Source: Bolinopsis microptera (Eukaryota > Ctenophora > Tentaculata > Lobata > Bolinopsidae). From it: a DNA stretch of 64,000 nucleotides. Under the pieces are notes generated by a model, which saw only the letters and a program-made list of their open reading frames with translations, was not told where the DNA came from and did no database searches. Positions 61,201 to 63,460 of the stretch are shown in pieces. The stretch lies in contig NC_087072.1 of the NCBI RefSeq assembly GCF_026151205.1, forward strand, positions 19,868,103 through 19,932,102. Reading direction: 5' to 3'. The first letter of the stretch is position 1; the number at the start of each line of letters is the position of its first letter. Position numbers and translations under genes: made by a program.

Positions 61201-63460
61201 ACGCGTGGGCGATAACTAGACTGTCGACATGGGGGCGAGGGCACGCACGCACGCACGCACGCACGCACGGTCGCAAGCTACCATATACAAAAAAAAACCT
61301 CGATCGCTAACCCTTGTCCTTGACTCTTTTGTGCCTTCGGCACTTTGAGTCATGGATCGGGAAAAAATAGGAATATATTTTTTTAATAATACAATAACAT
61401 AATAGAGTGTGCAGCCTGGTCCATCCAAACGGTCGCATAATTCTTCCAATTTTAATGGGCAATGTTTCTATAGTCGTTTGTTTTTTTTTGTTTTTTTTAA
61501 TGGTTCACAAAAGAGCAACCCTAAACCTACCGTATGCAACACGGTAGGTCACACGATCTCATCGTGGTATTATTGGTTTTAAAAGTAGCGGACCGAGATG
61601 ACACCACTTTTCCATTTATAATTCTTAAGAAAACATTTCGGACAAATGATTAAATAGTTTTTTACACGATTTTTTCGCTAAATCTTTTGTAATGTTTAAT
61701 AGGTATCATCACCGAGTACAAATTATTATTTTACATTGGTTTTGTTGAGAGGTTGAGCACGACTTGTTAAAACTTTTTATCATTTTATATTGATCAGACA
61801 TGTTCTTTTACATGATCCTATTTGGGACTGCGATGAATCTCTCCGAAGCCGAGGGTAAATATATTTACGGCATAAATTTCGAATTTTGAAATGAATCAAT
61901 AAAAGTTGTTATGCTGATCATTTAAAATTGCCATAATATGCTTAAGGCAATAGGCATGGGATCAATGTTGAGGTATTTCAAAAATTGACGGACAGTGAAA
62001 GATTTGTAAACCATTATCAAAGAAATATTTCAGGAGAAAATATGTTGACAATTGTAAGTGCAGAGATGAAGAACCAGTTCGAAACATTCCATCCCTAATA
62101 TTTTATAGATGGAGACGGTATGTGGATGCGCGTTAATCTTGAGACACAGTCTTTTGTTACTAAAGTGATCGTCTACAACAGAAAAATCAGTTGCTGTAAA
62201 AAAAGGATAGTTGGAGCTTCAGTTTTCATAAAGACAAGGGATGAGTATTGAGTATGTTAAAGATTGTGGCAAGATCAACAGTGCAGAAAATTCCTACACT
62301 TTCAACTGTGAAGGAGACGGAAATGTTGTTGAGATAAGTCAGGAGTGAACGGTAGGACCCTGGAACATTGCTGAGATTAAAGTGTACGGCACCACGGCAA
62401 AGATTCCTTCCCCAGGTTTGGACTACTAAAGCTTATTAATAAGTTACTTAAATAGAAGCACAATTTTCTAGATATGCAGAAGAGTCCCTTTTGATCCATG
62501 TTTTTAAATTCAATATGTCTAAGTGCCCCGAGTGTGCCTGGACTGTGTCCTAAGCTCCTAAGTGATCCCTCCCAAGTCCCAAACTATGTATTTTGTCCAG
62601 ACTGTTCCGGGTTGTCCCCATCAAAAATCGGGTTGTGCCCGACTGTACCCCAACCGTGCATCAACCGTACCCCAACCGTGTATCAACAGTGCCCAAACCG
62701 TGCATTAACAAATTACTGAATTACCAGTTTGATTATTTACTCCTGAACGGAGACATCAACGACAGCAGAAGCATTTTAATATCCAGCTTATTGAAAAGAA
62801 CATGACAAAATATGTTCTTAACTAATTAAATTTGGATGCTGTACTAAAATCCAGTACATTTCCCTAGACTCTTGGAAGTTTCCGACACCAACTTCACTCG
62901 ATTTGTACCCCTGTTTAAAATCTATAAATAAGTGAAAAACACTAACCTGGTGAGGGTAGAACTTGACTTCAGAACAGATAGCATCGACTCCAGAACAATG
63001 ACAAGGAACACAGTCTGTACCGTTGTAGTGATGGGTTTCAGCACACTCTTCGCACCTCGCTCCAGAGTACCCTTCCTAAGCAGGGTTAAGGATAAGTTTT
63101 ACAACTGAAAGTCTACTAAAAAACATGATTATTTTGTAGACAGCTTTAATAAGCCTTGAAAACTGTATATTGTCTCGTCAAGTTTAACTAACTCAACTTC
63201 AAATATGAATATTAGAAATACAAAGTATCTAAAAAATTAGAAATTAGAAGTACCTTAATAAACATTTTTTCTAAACAAAACAAAATAAAAACCATTCTAA
63301 AATTTCATAAAGAATTACCTTGCAGTCACAGGTACCAGTAACATCACACTCAGAGCCGAGGGAGCCTGTGTCACTGCAGTCACAAGAGTAACAGGCTGGG
63401 AACCTGTAGTGACCAGGTGGGCACGAGTCACACTTATCTCCTGTTGCTCTTTCGTTACAA
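127..63460 (-). CDS. laminin alpha-like chain gene, partial at both ends (41 exons seen)
   Basis: Laminins are secreted heterotrimers that build basement membranes; only alpha chains carry LG domains at the C-terminus. Seen here in order: LE repeats, an L4 domain interrupting an LE, more LE repeats, a CxxC followed by an alpha-helical region, then LG1-LG5. I traced 41 exons with GT-AG borders whose phases all agree (about 6.04 kb coding). The order L4-LE-coil-LG1-3-linker-LG4-5 is that of an alpha chain. The LN domain and earlier LE repeats lie beyond position 64000, and the rest of LG5 lies before position 1. Introns are small except 28371-62946 (34.6 kb) and 9085-13704 hmm-sized at 4.6 kb, where transposons have inserted. 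Exon borders were read by eye; the least certain is 22986-23135. Identity as a laminin alpha-type chain is firm; orthology to a numbered vertebrate alpha chain is not attempted. Confidence 0.93.
255..1791 (-). other. intron in LG5, no gene seen
   Basis: A 1.5-kb intron. A G-rich run lies at 1635-1655. The segments 1325-1395 and 1495-1560 share a diverged repeat (GTCGAAAGG/GTGGGTA.A, then AACGAAGTCAGACAATCAGG), and AGTCAGACAATC.GG(C/T)A recurs about every 45-100 bp. No coding potential was recognised. Confidence 0.5.
1792..5334 (-). CDS. laminin exons 35-40: LG3-4 linker and LG4 domain
   Basis: Exons 5127-5334, 4336-4441, 4141-4221, 2419-2479, 2127-2248 and 1792-1960. The first carries the linker ([16 protein letters not shown]) and the LG4 start ([20 protein letters not shown]). 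LG4 continues with [20 protein letters not shown], the 27-codon exon with INDGVPHR, then [30 protein letters not shown] and [14 protein letters not shown]. The short 4141-4221 exon was found by looking for the missing strand between LFF and the LIVD core; it has a CAG acceptor, a GTGAGT donor and phase 0 at both ends. The exon at 1792 also begins LG5 ([10 protein letters not shown]). LG4-5 bind dystroglycan and heparan in known laminins. Confidence 0.85.
2480..4140 (-). other. intron in LG4, no gene seen
   Basis: A 1.66-kb intron. A 23-base C run occupies about 3573-3595. No coding exon with LG features is seen; the small open frames here have no recognisable content. Confidence 0.5.
5335..6816 (-). 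other. intron between the two linker exons, no gene seen
   Basis: A 1.48-kb intron. A tandem pair of TATAGCTGAAG/TATAGCTGATATAA words lies at 5550-5590. CACGTG words recur (for example 5754, 5765, 6417, 6524, 6553). No coding content was recognised. Confidence 0.45.
6817..7849 (-). CDS. laminin exons 31-34: LG3 domain and start of LG3-LG4 linker
   Basis: Exons 7721-7849, 7375-7517, 7007-7210 and 6817-6887. Sequence landmarks are [40 protein letters not shown] strands, [18 protein letters not shown], and [15 protein letters not shown], which is the usual LG end. The acceptor of 7007-7210 is the second AG of CTAGAG (7211-7212), since the first gives a stop. The 6817-6887 exon uses an internal CAACAG acceptor for the same reason and ends in [11 protein letters not shown], the start of the linker that separates LG1-3 from LG4-5 in alpha chains. 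Confidence 0.84.
8042..9084 (-). CDS. laminin exons 27-30: LG2 domain
   Basis: Exons 8910-9084, 8664-8787, 8337-8532 and 8042-8174. They read [39 protein letters not shown], then [33 protein letters not shown] and a final [19 protein letters not shown] with NGCPD. This is the full LG pattern: FNGDSYLAF start, GLIMFY strand, F.G.P, then FTGCM closing cysteine. Phases 2-0-1-2-0 match. Consensus TACAG acceptor at 8533-8534. Confidence 0.88.
9823..10921 (-). mobile_element. 5'-truncated LINE 3' end with zinc-knuckle ORF, inserted in the TTAA element
   Basis: A minus-strand open frame (10920 down to 10339, about 193 codons) lacks reverse-transcriptase motifs but contains [18 protein letters not shown], the CxxC..H..C knuckle found after the reverse transcriptase in L1/Tx1-like LINEs. 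A T run at 9823-9865 is the poly(A) tail of the minus strand. The insertion is flanked by a perfect 13-base duplication, GGATCACAAAATT, at 9810-9822 and 10922-10934, and the uninterrupted site is seen once in the opposite arm near 12940-12955. So this is a dead, truncated LINE copy that arrived after the inverted repeat formed. Confidence 0.85.
11259..11855 (+). mobile_element. 3' end of a second LINE (end of RT ORF plus poly(A))
   Basis: The plus-strand frame 11259-11465 ends [21 protein letters not shown] and has [11 protein letters not shown] before it, resembling the R.WN.LP ... FK..L..HL C-terminus of CR1/jockey-type reverse transcriptases. After the stop come about 390 bases ending in AATAAATATTTG and an A run (11840-11855). 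It lies in the centre of the TTAA element. 5' truncation and clade are inferred. Confidence 0.55.
12188..12433. repeat. MITE-like fragment with GGGGTCGTTCACATATTACG end
   Basis: The right end reads GTAATATGTGAACGACCCC (about 12419-12437), which is the terminal sequence of the element at 38324-38489. A 15-base C run lies at 12190. The left terminus is not intact. Confidence 0.4.
13705..15615 (-). CDS. laminin exons 23-26: LG1 domain
   Basis: Exons 15374-15615, 15072-15205, 14797-14921 and 13705-13789. After a helical lead ([19 protein letters not shown]) the LG sandwich follows: [73 protein letters not shown] and the closing [16 protein letters not shown]1-3 of laminins bind integrins. The donor at 15373 is an unusual GTTCGT, accepted because the next exon continues LG sequence in phase. 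The tetrabasic RRKRQ near residue 75 of the first exon resembles a proprotein-convertase site. A 4.6-kb intron holding a transposon separates this from LG2. Confidence 0.87.
15692..17083. mobile_element. 1.39-kb TTAA-flanked giant palindrome
   Basis: From TTAAGGGGACATATACAAAA at 15692 the sequence is matched, almost without gaps, by its reverse complement ending at 17083. The arms are about 600-690 bases; only the central part (about 16310-16460) is unpaired. TTAA occurs at both outer ends. No ORF of note. It is a foldback/MITE type element in the intron between the last coil exon and LG1. A palindrome this long can extrude or form a hairpin transcript within the laminin pre-mRNA. Confidence 0.85.
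17151..17480 (+). repeat. minisatellite, units of 8-11 bases (GTGTGTTTATA type)
   Basis: About 30 imperfect units built from TTTATAGTGTG and TTTACTG words, running almost to the splice donor at 17487. It lies 7 bases from the laminin exon 17488-17596. Confidence 0.85.
17488..22562 (-). CDS. laminin exons 13-22: domain II/I coiled-coil region
   Basis: Exons 22423-22562, 21565-21763, 21269-21431, 20951-21116, 20651-20813, 20392-20513, 20143-20226, 19915-20011, 19603-19787 and 17488-17596, about 476 residues. The region opens with [19 protein letters not shown], matching the CxxC plus LL pattern that starts the laminin long arm and carries the interchain disulphides. Several parts look helical and charged, e.g. 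[18 protein letters not shown] and [10 protein letters not shown]. In other laminins this region winds with beta and gamma chains. It is odd here: shorter than the roughly 570 residues usual for alpha chains, strongly acidic, and broken by proline-rich stretches such as [18 protein letters not shown] and [12 protein letters not shown]. All exon phases agree. The large gap 17597-19602 holds a nested gene and a MITE. Confidence 0.85.
18354..18749 (-). CDS. small secreted protein, single exon, nested in a laminin intron
   Basis: 131 codons from ATG at 18749 to TGA at 18354. The first 18-20 residues ([19 protein letters not shown]) are a signal peptide. The mature part has six cysteines ([50 protein letters not shown]) and the motifs [22 protein letters not shown] and VYWVAAGY. 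This outline (short charged strand, C.F...P.V.TS, then W.VNW.A.GY.C) resembles an unnamed family of secreted single-domain proteins of marine invertebrates, known to me only by pattern; no function is assigned. It is transcribed in the same direction as laminin and sits between exons 19603 and 17596. A TATA box lies about 110 bases upstream. It could be a real nested gene; a retained processed copy is less likely because the frame is intact. Confidence 0.75.
   Translation of the reverse strand: MYLRYLAVTLALVLTTLQTKVKILDTPNRELHPEPCAMICSGIARSEDGKWFDSWVNKGKAGRDVDMGGCNFASAPVITVSAQGWKCPAVHVSKDIGSDRFALYTVDDVTAEEVEKNQCGVYWVAAGYDCE
18857..18865 (-). promoter_or_regulatory. TATA box (TATAAAAGG) of the nested secreted-protein gene
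   Basis: On the minus strand the sequence reads TTTATAAAAGG, a strong TATA match, about 108-116 bases before the ATG at 18749. Spacing allows a short 5' UTR. Confidence 0.55.
19072..19121. repeat. perfect 50-base palindrome
   Basis: Arms of 25 bases centred on GGTACC, containing CTAGACGG and its complement. The right end overlaps the left end of the adjacent MITE. The word CTAGACGGCA also begins the hairpin element at 22091. Confidence 0.85.
19119..19527. mobile_element. hAT-like MITE, 409 bases, with 8-base target duplication
   Basis: The ends read CAGGCATGGGCGCCGCCG (left) and CAGACATGGGCGCCGCCG (right, reverse strand). They are flanked by a perfect 8-base duplication, CCTTAGAC, at 19111-19118 and 19528-19535. 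CAG-starting inverted repeats with 8-base duplications are typical of hAT elements. No transposase inside. It contains CG-rich CGCCGCCG repeats in an otherwise AT-rich intron. Confidence 0.85.
22091..22246. mobile_element. hairpin MITE with 32-base inverted ends
   Basis: The left arm CTAGACGGCACGTAACGCGT (then CACATAATCGAT) is matched by the reverse complement at 22215-22246 with one mismatch. Two further CTAGACGGCA words lie inside (about 22145 and 22191). It is in a coiled-coil intron. Confidence 0.75.
22986..23135 (-). CDS. laminin linker exon between LE array and coiled coil (acceptor uncertain)
   Basis: The open frame reads [19 protein letters not shown] through [17 protein letters not shown] and ends at a good GTAAG donor (22984-22985 on plus as AC). 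It is alanine/proline rich with no LE cysteines until the final CGPDKC. Phase 1 on both sides fits its neighbours if the acceptor is the CAG at 23136-23138 or 3 bases further in; the frame also runs upstream to an ATG at 23172 with a hydrophobic start ([11 protein letters not shown]). That ATG could mark an alternative first exon with a signal-like peptide, but the acceptor phase next to it (GTAGCAG) does not fit the previous laminin exon. Function of this linker is unknown. Confidence 0.6.
23136..24930 (-). other. intron before the linker exon; tandem repeats only
   Basis: Contains an 18-base tandem repeat at 23576-23649 and a C run at 24190-24214. No missing LE exon was found: phases of 24931-25072 and 22986-23135 join directly. 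Confidence 0.45.
23576..23649 (+). repeat. 18-base tandem repeat, about 4 copies
   Basis: Unit GTGGGTAGTGACCAGGCT, nearly identical copies in a row. Confidence 0.9.
24931..27078 (-). CDS. laminin exons 6-11: LE repeat array between L4 and coiled coil
   Basis: Exons 26960-27078, 26615-26695, 26133-26246, 25631-25829, 25224-25397 and 24931-25072. Phases run continuously (0-2-2-2-0-0-1). About six to seven LE repeats can be counted; examples are [50 protein letters not shown] and [15 protein letters not shown], each with the GY.G..C signature and paired cysteines. The acceptor of the 26615-26695 exon is chosen at 26696-26697 rather than the nearer AG because only that keeps phase and frame. The array forms the rod proximal to the trimerisation region. 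One repeat (26615-26695) is short and has [14 protein letters not shown] in place of the usual first loop. Confidence 0.88.
26434..26522 (+). repeat. 20-base tandem repeat, about 4.5 copies
   Basis: Unit CAGAGAGGGTTAGGCATGTT, one copy with GGAATG in place of GGCATG. Intronic, between two LE exons. Confidence 0.9.
27317..28370 (-). CDS. laminin exons 3-5: L4 (laminin IV/B) domain
   Basis: Exons 28098-28370 (91 codons, phase 0/0), 27649-27884 and 27317-27530. They give a stretch of about 190 residues starting [19 protein letters not shown], with [16 protein letters not shown] and [11 protein letters not shown] in the middle and [14 protein letters not shown] near the end, then re-enter LE sequence at [15 protein letters not shown]. 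This is the size and layout of an L4 module, a globular domain inserted into an LE repeat in laminin alpha and gamma chains and in perlecan. The preceding half LE is 34.6 kb upstream (62947-63075). Splice sites are consensus: TTTCAG acceptors at 28371, 27885 and CCCAG at 27531. Confidence 0.88.
28735..28809 (+). repeat. 12-base minisatellite (GCGGCACCGACT)
   Basis: Six copies of a 12-base unit alternating GCGGCACCGACT and GCAGCACCGACT/GAGT. It gives an open AAPT frame, but neighbouring sequence has no gene features, so it is treated as a repeat. Confidence 0.8.
29062..29664 (+). CDS. secreted F-type lectin (fucolectin-like), copy 1
   Basis: Two exons. 29062-29116 encodes a signal peptide ([18 protein letters not shown]) and ends in phase 1 at GTAAAT. 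29240-29664 begins after TTTCAG and encodes the lectin: [69 protein letters not shown], stop after SPGLDL. The layout matches F-type lectin domains (F5/8C-like beta sandwich with H ... R.D.CC..R and a W.I.E..VYG end), which bind fucose. A cryptic donor CCAG/GT at 29650 would make the exon a symmetrical phase-1 module; the conserved short tail in other copies favours read-through to the stop, giving about 157 residues. The sugar-site Asp after NRxD is Ser here, so binding may be changed. Plus strand, inside the laminin intron. Confidence 0.72.
29665..30060 (+). other. downstream flank of lectin copy 1
   Basis: The first 200 bases are shared with the flanks of the other lectin copies (TTTAAGCCATTACATT..CTTAGGACAAA, then AACACCAATAATAACCATAA). 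AATAAAGTAATAAAAT at about 29943-29958 may serve as a polyadenylation signal. Confidence 0.45.
30061..33312. mobile_element. 3.25-kb inverted-repeat element with minisatellite arms
   Basis: Left end GGTCATAGCCCAGACAAGGC at 30061 is matched on the reverse strand from 33312. Each arm is about 450 bases: a 20-base unique end, then a tandem array of GGTCGGTCGGA/GGGCGCCGGTC units (30085-30310; 33070-33295), then about 200 bases of unique sequence (e.g. TTTTCGCATCACCGCTTATC) ending near 30515 and 32865. The interior 30520-32860 has no recognised ORF. Structure is that of a foldback element. No clear target duplication was found. Confidence 0.75.
33330..33604 (+). repeat. leader-cassette upstream repeat, copy A
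   Basis: The segment with GACGCCAATTACTCGTGAGA and TTGTGCTACACAAAATGCAG, and several CTGCTCG..CAGCATAT words, recurs at about 36330-36600 and 39365-39670. Copies A and the 39365 copy precede lectin leader exons; the 36330 copy is not followed by one. Confidence 0.7.
33613..34231. mobile_element. G/C-run MITE, duplicated, with 8-base target duplication and empty-site paralogue
   Basis: The ends are a G run followed by CCAATGACTAC and, on the right, GTAGTCATTGG plus a C run of up to about 35 bases. Inside are repeats of GGGGACTAATGG. The outer flank ACTGTAAG occurs at 33605-33612 and 34232-34239, with a third copy at 34024-34031 between two element copies, so element plus flank was tandemly duplicated. 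The paralogous cassette at about 39665-39690 reads GTCAGACTGTAAGCACTATC with no insertion, which directly shows the empty site. Confidence 0.82.
34381..35055 (+). CDS. secreted F-type lectin (fucolectin-like), copy 2
   Basis: Leader exon 34381-34429 ([16 protein letters not shown], two codons shorter than copy 1) ends in phase 1 at GTAAAT. The lectin exon starts at 34604 after TTTCAG and runs to the TAA at 35053-35055. It has [20 protein letters not shown] and [19 protein letters not shown], so it keeps the Arg-x-Asp and CC pattern expected for fucose binding in F-type lectins. [11 protein letters not shown] closes the fold. Its tail ([13 protein letters not shown]) differs from SPGLDL of copy 1 because of changes after the cryptic donor at 35014. 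Of the four copies it looks the most likely to be functional. It could instead splice at CCAG/GTGGG into a later phase-1 exon; none is evident nearby. Confidence 0.72.
35201..35257. repeat. hairpin, 25-base arms
   Basis: Left arm AATAGCCCCCCTCCCCTCCT plus CAGGC pairs with 35233-35257 with one mismatch. It lies 146 bases after the stop of lectin copy 2. Confidence 0.8.
37809..38090 (+). repeat. four spaced copies of CTCCTCGTTTATCGGGAG
   Basis: At 37809-37826, 37910-37927, 37988-38004 and 38073-38090 (spacing 101, 78, 85 bases). Each can form a CTCC/GGAG stem, and three are followed within about 60 bases by a TTGTTT.A(G)ACAG word. Spacers are otherwise different. Confidence 0.65.
38324..38489. 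mobile_element. MITE with GGGGTCGTTCACATATTACG ends
   Basis: Left GGGGTCGTTCACATATTACG (from 38329) and right CGTAATATGTGAACGACCC (38471-38489) are inverted. A 28-base G run begins at 38357. A second, diverged right end (GTAATATGGGAATGATCC) follows directly, suggesting a duplicated terminus. Confidence 0.65.
39059..39209. mobile_element. short inverted-repeat MITE
   Basis: ACGAATCTAACTGCATGTAT at the left pairs with GCGTATAATGCG..CAGTTAGATT at the right. Inside, TCGGCTGCGCCTCGTG and TCGGCTTCGCCTCGTG form a direct repeat. Confidence 0.6.
39821..43366 (+). pseudogene. F-type lectin copy 3, exon split by a LINE
   Basis: Leader exon 39821-39875 ([18 protein letters not shown]) is intact and spliced like the other copies. 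The lectin exon begins at 40056 and is normal through [10 protein letters not shown] at about 40243, then is interrupted by a 2.88-kb minus-strand LINE (40244-43124). It resumes at 43125 in ACAGACAC and reads [13 protein letters not shown] to [15 protein letters not shown] and the stop at 43364-43366. The target duplication ACAGACAC shows the join would be in frame before insertion. The sugar-site R-x-D with CC was retained (NRHDCC). As it stands the exon cannot encode the whole lectin unless the LINE is spliced out, for which no good sites were seen. Confidence 0.82.
40244..43124 (-). mobile_element. LINE-A: APE-type non-LTR retrotransposon, 5'-truncated, frameshifted
   Basis: Minus-strand frames 43113-41644, 41592-40816 and 40853-40542 are pieces of one ORF. 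The first carries an AP endonuclease: [20 protein letters not shown] and [11 protein letters not shown]. The second is reverse transcriptase: [23 protein letters not shown] and EYADDVDF. The third is the C-terminal part ending near [10 protein letters not shown]. Two frame breaks lie near 41600-41700 and one near 40830. A perfect 8-base duplication ACAGACAC flanks it (40236-40243, 43125-43132). The 3' end has no poly(A). Overall it is like RTE/CR1-type LINEs; clade not decided. It disrupts lectin copy 3. Confidence 0.88.
43760..44155 (+). repeat. dispersed repeat, copy 1 (pair at 63614-64000)
   Basis: Starts GAGTTATCGACTAATAACGT and ends CTTACTGTTGCA; about 95% alike to the copy at 63614-64000, same orientation. 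No ORF conserved. The second copy runs to the window edge. Confidence 0.85.
46032..46252 (+). repeat. dispersed repeat (pair at 60439-60652)
   Basis: Shares CTCTTTGATGTCTAAGTC, the CACTTGACATTATGTGACCC region and CAGATCACGTCACTGATTGG with 60439-60652, same orientation, with small indels. Confidence 0.8.
46379..46634 (-). mobile_element. LINE-C, 3' part (C-terminal RT fragment)
   Basis: The minus-strand frame reads [36 protein letters not shown] and SARLRWYTL, the C-terminal region typical of RTE/CR1-like LINE proteins. It is the continuation of the fragment at 51181-51642: the break on both sides is the 11-base word TCAGCTCCATA (plus strand), duplicated by insertion of LINE-B between them. 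Confidence 0.78.
47330..48907 (+). mobile_element. MULE-type DNA transposon, deleted, inside LINE-B
   Basis: The ends carry repeated inverted words of the type AGTGATTTAGTCCGGTAGAG and GGACTGAATCCCTACCGGAC. The target duplication is CCGACATGTGC at 47319-47329 and 48908-48918 (9-11 bases, as for MULEs). It interrupts the LINE-B ORF just after [15 protein letters not shown]. The transposase ORF is described separately. Confidence 0.85.
47715..48506 (+). pseudogene. FLYWCH-MULE transposase, C-terminally deleted
   Basis: 263 codons. Residues about 1-60 form a FLYWCH-type zinc finger ([39 protein letters not shown]), the DNA-binding module common in MULE transposases. Residues 165-260 are the start of the MULE DDE domain: [17 protein letters not shown] (first Asp), [14 protein letters not shown] and [12 protein letters not shown] (second Asp). 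It then stops. A different frame continues directly ([20 protein letters not shown], stop at about 48571), which looks like the true C-terminus joined by an internal deletion. The third catalytic acid is missing, so the protein should be inactive. Confidence 0.8.
51181..51642 (-). mobile_element. LINE-C, upstream part (RT with YADD)
   Basis: Minus-strand frames contain [32 protein letters not shown] and [20 protein letters not shown], then [19 protein letters not shown] up to the break at 51180. This is the reverse-transcriptase palm end and connection region of an RTE/CR1-like LINE. One frame change lies near 51430. The upstream end near 51642 merges with sequence also found at 61625-61720, upstream of another leader exon, so LINE-C debris is part of the duplicated leader cassette. 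Confidence 0.75.
51731..52296 (+). CDS. leader exon plus unrecognised secreted domain
   Basis: Leader exon 51731-51785 ([18 protein letters not shown]) is a further copy of the lectin signal-peptide exon and ends in phase 1 at GTAAAT. The next exon starts at 51986 after ACATTTCAG and reads [57 protein letters not shown] and [16 protein letters not shown] before TAA at 52294. I do not recognise the domain; it has three cysteines and looks beta-rich. The end is either a real stop or the donor GA/GTAAGA at 52292. The leader could also splice straight to the phase-1 exon at 52774, adding the CCP chain instead. So this leader may feed two products. Confidence 0.6.
52334..52690 (+). CDS. unrecognised open frame next to the leader gene
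   Basis: 118 codons with coding-like composition: [60 protein letters not shown] and [11 protein letters not shown], then TAA. It probably continues the domain of the exon before it (a Y..F.C..MICF strand compares loosely with [14 protein letters not shown]), which would make a two-part beta-rich protein. The join is unresolved: the obvious donor at 52292 is phase 2, and the only in-phase acceptor (GGAAG at 52407) is weak. The next cysteine-rich exon (52774) needs a phase-1 donor that I cannot place. An independent gene or a decayed exon is possible. Confidence 0.45.
   Translation: MNIQSNVARVINNTVQLITANKIGSTNYDDFLCMPNMICFTHKTYVTHLRVEKTNDHVEITNRGNTQYKKTFDSGDGNCNKRTEIVATQVWGYDGSLSLAFSSTEGPYTLSMVIQILK
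52774..57965 (+). CDS. secreted multi-domain protein: cysteine-rich (GCC2/GCC3-like) and seven CCP/sushi modules
   Basis: Exons: 52774-52869, 53007-53084 with 55742-55817 (one exon split by an element), 55965-56147, 56273-56452, 56585-56770, 56895-57260, 57421-57603 and 57780-57965. All borders are phase 1. The first two have C..GTYRD..M..CAKC and CQGGTF.DGS..VCQKCP patterns, like the ephrin-receptor/GCC2-GCC3 type repeats. Then follow seven CCP modules (56895-57260 holds two), each with C..LP, TEFPV..GT.V.V.C..GY.L.GD.TITC and a closing C; the usual Trp before the last Cys is mostly replaced. CCP chains occur in complement-like, adhesion and pattern-recognition proteins. Start is probably the leader at 51731 (phase 1). 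The 3' end is not found: it is blurred by the TTAA element at 58182. The exon split by the element suggests this allele may be broken. Confidence 0.75.
53085..55741. mobile_element. 2.66-kb satellite-filled element inserted in a coding exon
   Basis: The ends are inverted: G run then GTGTCATGTCCGTCTATGTC on the left, and GACGGACGTGACAC then a C run on the right. TACAGTG is duplicated at 53078-53084 and 55742-55748. Without the insert the cysteine-rich frame reads through in phase (CPTNSYS joined to [10 protein letters not shown]). The inside is tandem repeat: 20-base ATTGGCGGACTCGGACGGAC units (53165-53330), a 2-kb purine tract of GAGGAGGACTGA words (53340-55400) and TGTCCGCCTATGTCCGTCTA units (55555-55685). 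CCTTTTTGGAT(T/A)CTATGAGACA occurs near both ends. No transposase. Non-autonomous; family unknown. Confidence 0.8.
53340..55400 (+). repeat. 2-kb homopurine (GGA/GAGGACTGA) tract
   Basis: Almost entirely G and A with scattered CT from GACTGAGGAGGA and GACCCAGGAGGA units. Longer blocks are repeated (for example 53590-53740 and about 54490-54640). It lies inside the element at 53085-55741. Confidence 0.9.
57966..58181 (+). other. possible last exon of the CCP gene, not resolved
   Basis: After ACTCTGACAG (58117) the sequence CCTGTGTGCCATGTTAATCA and CAACTTCACTGTTTATAATT gives, in one frame, [20 protein letters not shown], resembling the start of another CCP, but this is not the phase-1 frame of the other exons. 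The phase-1 frame gives a hydrophobic stretch ([15 protein letters not shown]) that could be a membrane segment. The TTAA element starts right after it. Confidence 0.3.
58182..59933. mobile_element. 1.75-kb TTAA-flanked element with G/C-run ends
   Basis: Left end TTAAGGTCACAGGGGGGTCC GAGGTC at 58182 and, on the reverse strand from 59933, TTAAGGCCACAGG with a long G run then TCCGAGGTC. TTAA is at both ends, as for piggyBac-type insertions. The left run is 6 G, the right about 17 C. Inside are inverted words around ACCGGGAAAAATATGGCGGA (58905-58965 and about 59690-59745) and a minus-strand frame 59480-59184 with an acidic, asparagine-rich tail, no transposase motifs. Confidence 0.75.
59095..59128. 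repeat. GC-rich hairpin, 13-base arms
   Basis: TATGGCGGCCGAG, CCAT loop, CTCGGCCGCCATA. Lies within the TTAA element. Confidence 0.8.
59934..61799 (+). other. intergenic stretch before the last leader exon
   Basis: Contains the dispersed repeat 60439-60652 (pair of 46032-46252), a GCAC microsatellite at 61237-61268, and from about 61625 the LINE-C debris and upstream sequence shared with 51577-51730. No gene recognised. Confidence 0.5.
61800..62429 (+). pseudogene. F-type lectin copy 4, decayed
   Basis: Leader exon 61800-61854 ([18 protein letters not shown]) is open and is closest to the leader at 51731. The lectin exon starts at 62034 and has an in-frame stop after KNQFETFHP, a deletion of about 35 bases covering the FAHT histidine region, a TTGAGTA insertion near 62247 that shifts frame, and a TGA in the SQE stretch. 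It still shows [20 protein letters not shown] and the [11 protein letters not shown] end, with Asp already lost after NR. So it is a relic lectin exon behind an intact leader. Confidence 0.85.
62430..62946 (+). other. tail of the large laminin intron
   Basis: Holds short imperfect repeats of CCCCAACCGTGCATCAACCG type (62640-62705). No gene seen. Confidence 0.45.
62947..63460 (-). CDS. laminin exons 1-2 in window: LE (laminin EGF-like) repeats before L4
   Basis: Exons 63319-63460 and 62947-63075. The first reads [18 protein letters not shown] and on to a CDCK end; the second starts [17 protein letters not shown] and ends [19 protein letters not shown]. The cysteine spacing and the GY/GH.Y signatures are those of laminin EGF-like repeats, which form the rigid rod of the short arm. 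The second exon ends in phase 0 after a half LE of the CxCSGV type, which in laminin alpha and gamma chains directly precedes the L4 domain. The matching continuation ([16 protein letters not shown]) is found 34.6 kb downstream at 28370, so both belong to one transcript. Acceptor and donor sites are clear (TTCAG/GTAATT and CTTAG/GTTAGT in gene sense). Confidence 0.9.

Larger units (their letters stand above)
28371..62946 (-). other. 34.6-kb laminin intron hosting opposite-strand genes and transposons
   Basis: The intron lies between the phase-0 end of the LE exon (62947) and the phase-0 start of the L4 exon (28370). No minus-strand laminin-like exon was found inside. It contains, on the plus strand, the leader-exon family of F-type lectins and the CCP-repeat gene, plus several LINEs, a MULE and foldback-type elements annotated separately. 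The intact protein reading across the junction supports treating it as an intron rather than an assembly join, but only transcript data would prove it. Confidence 0.75.
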
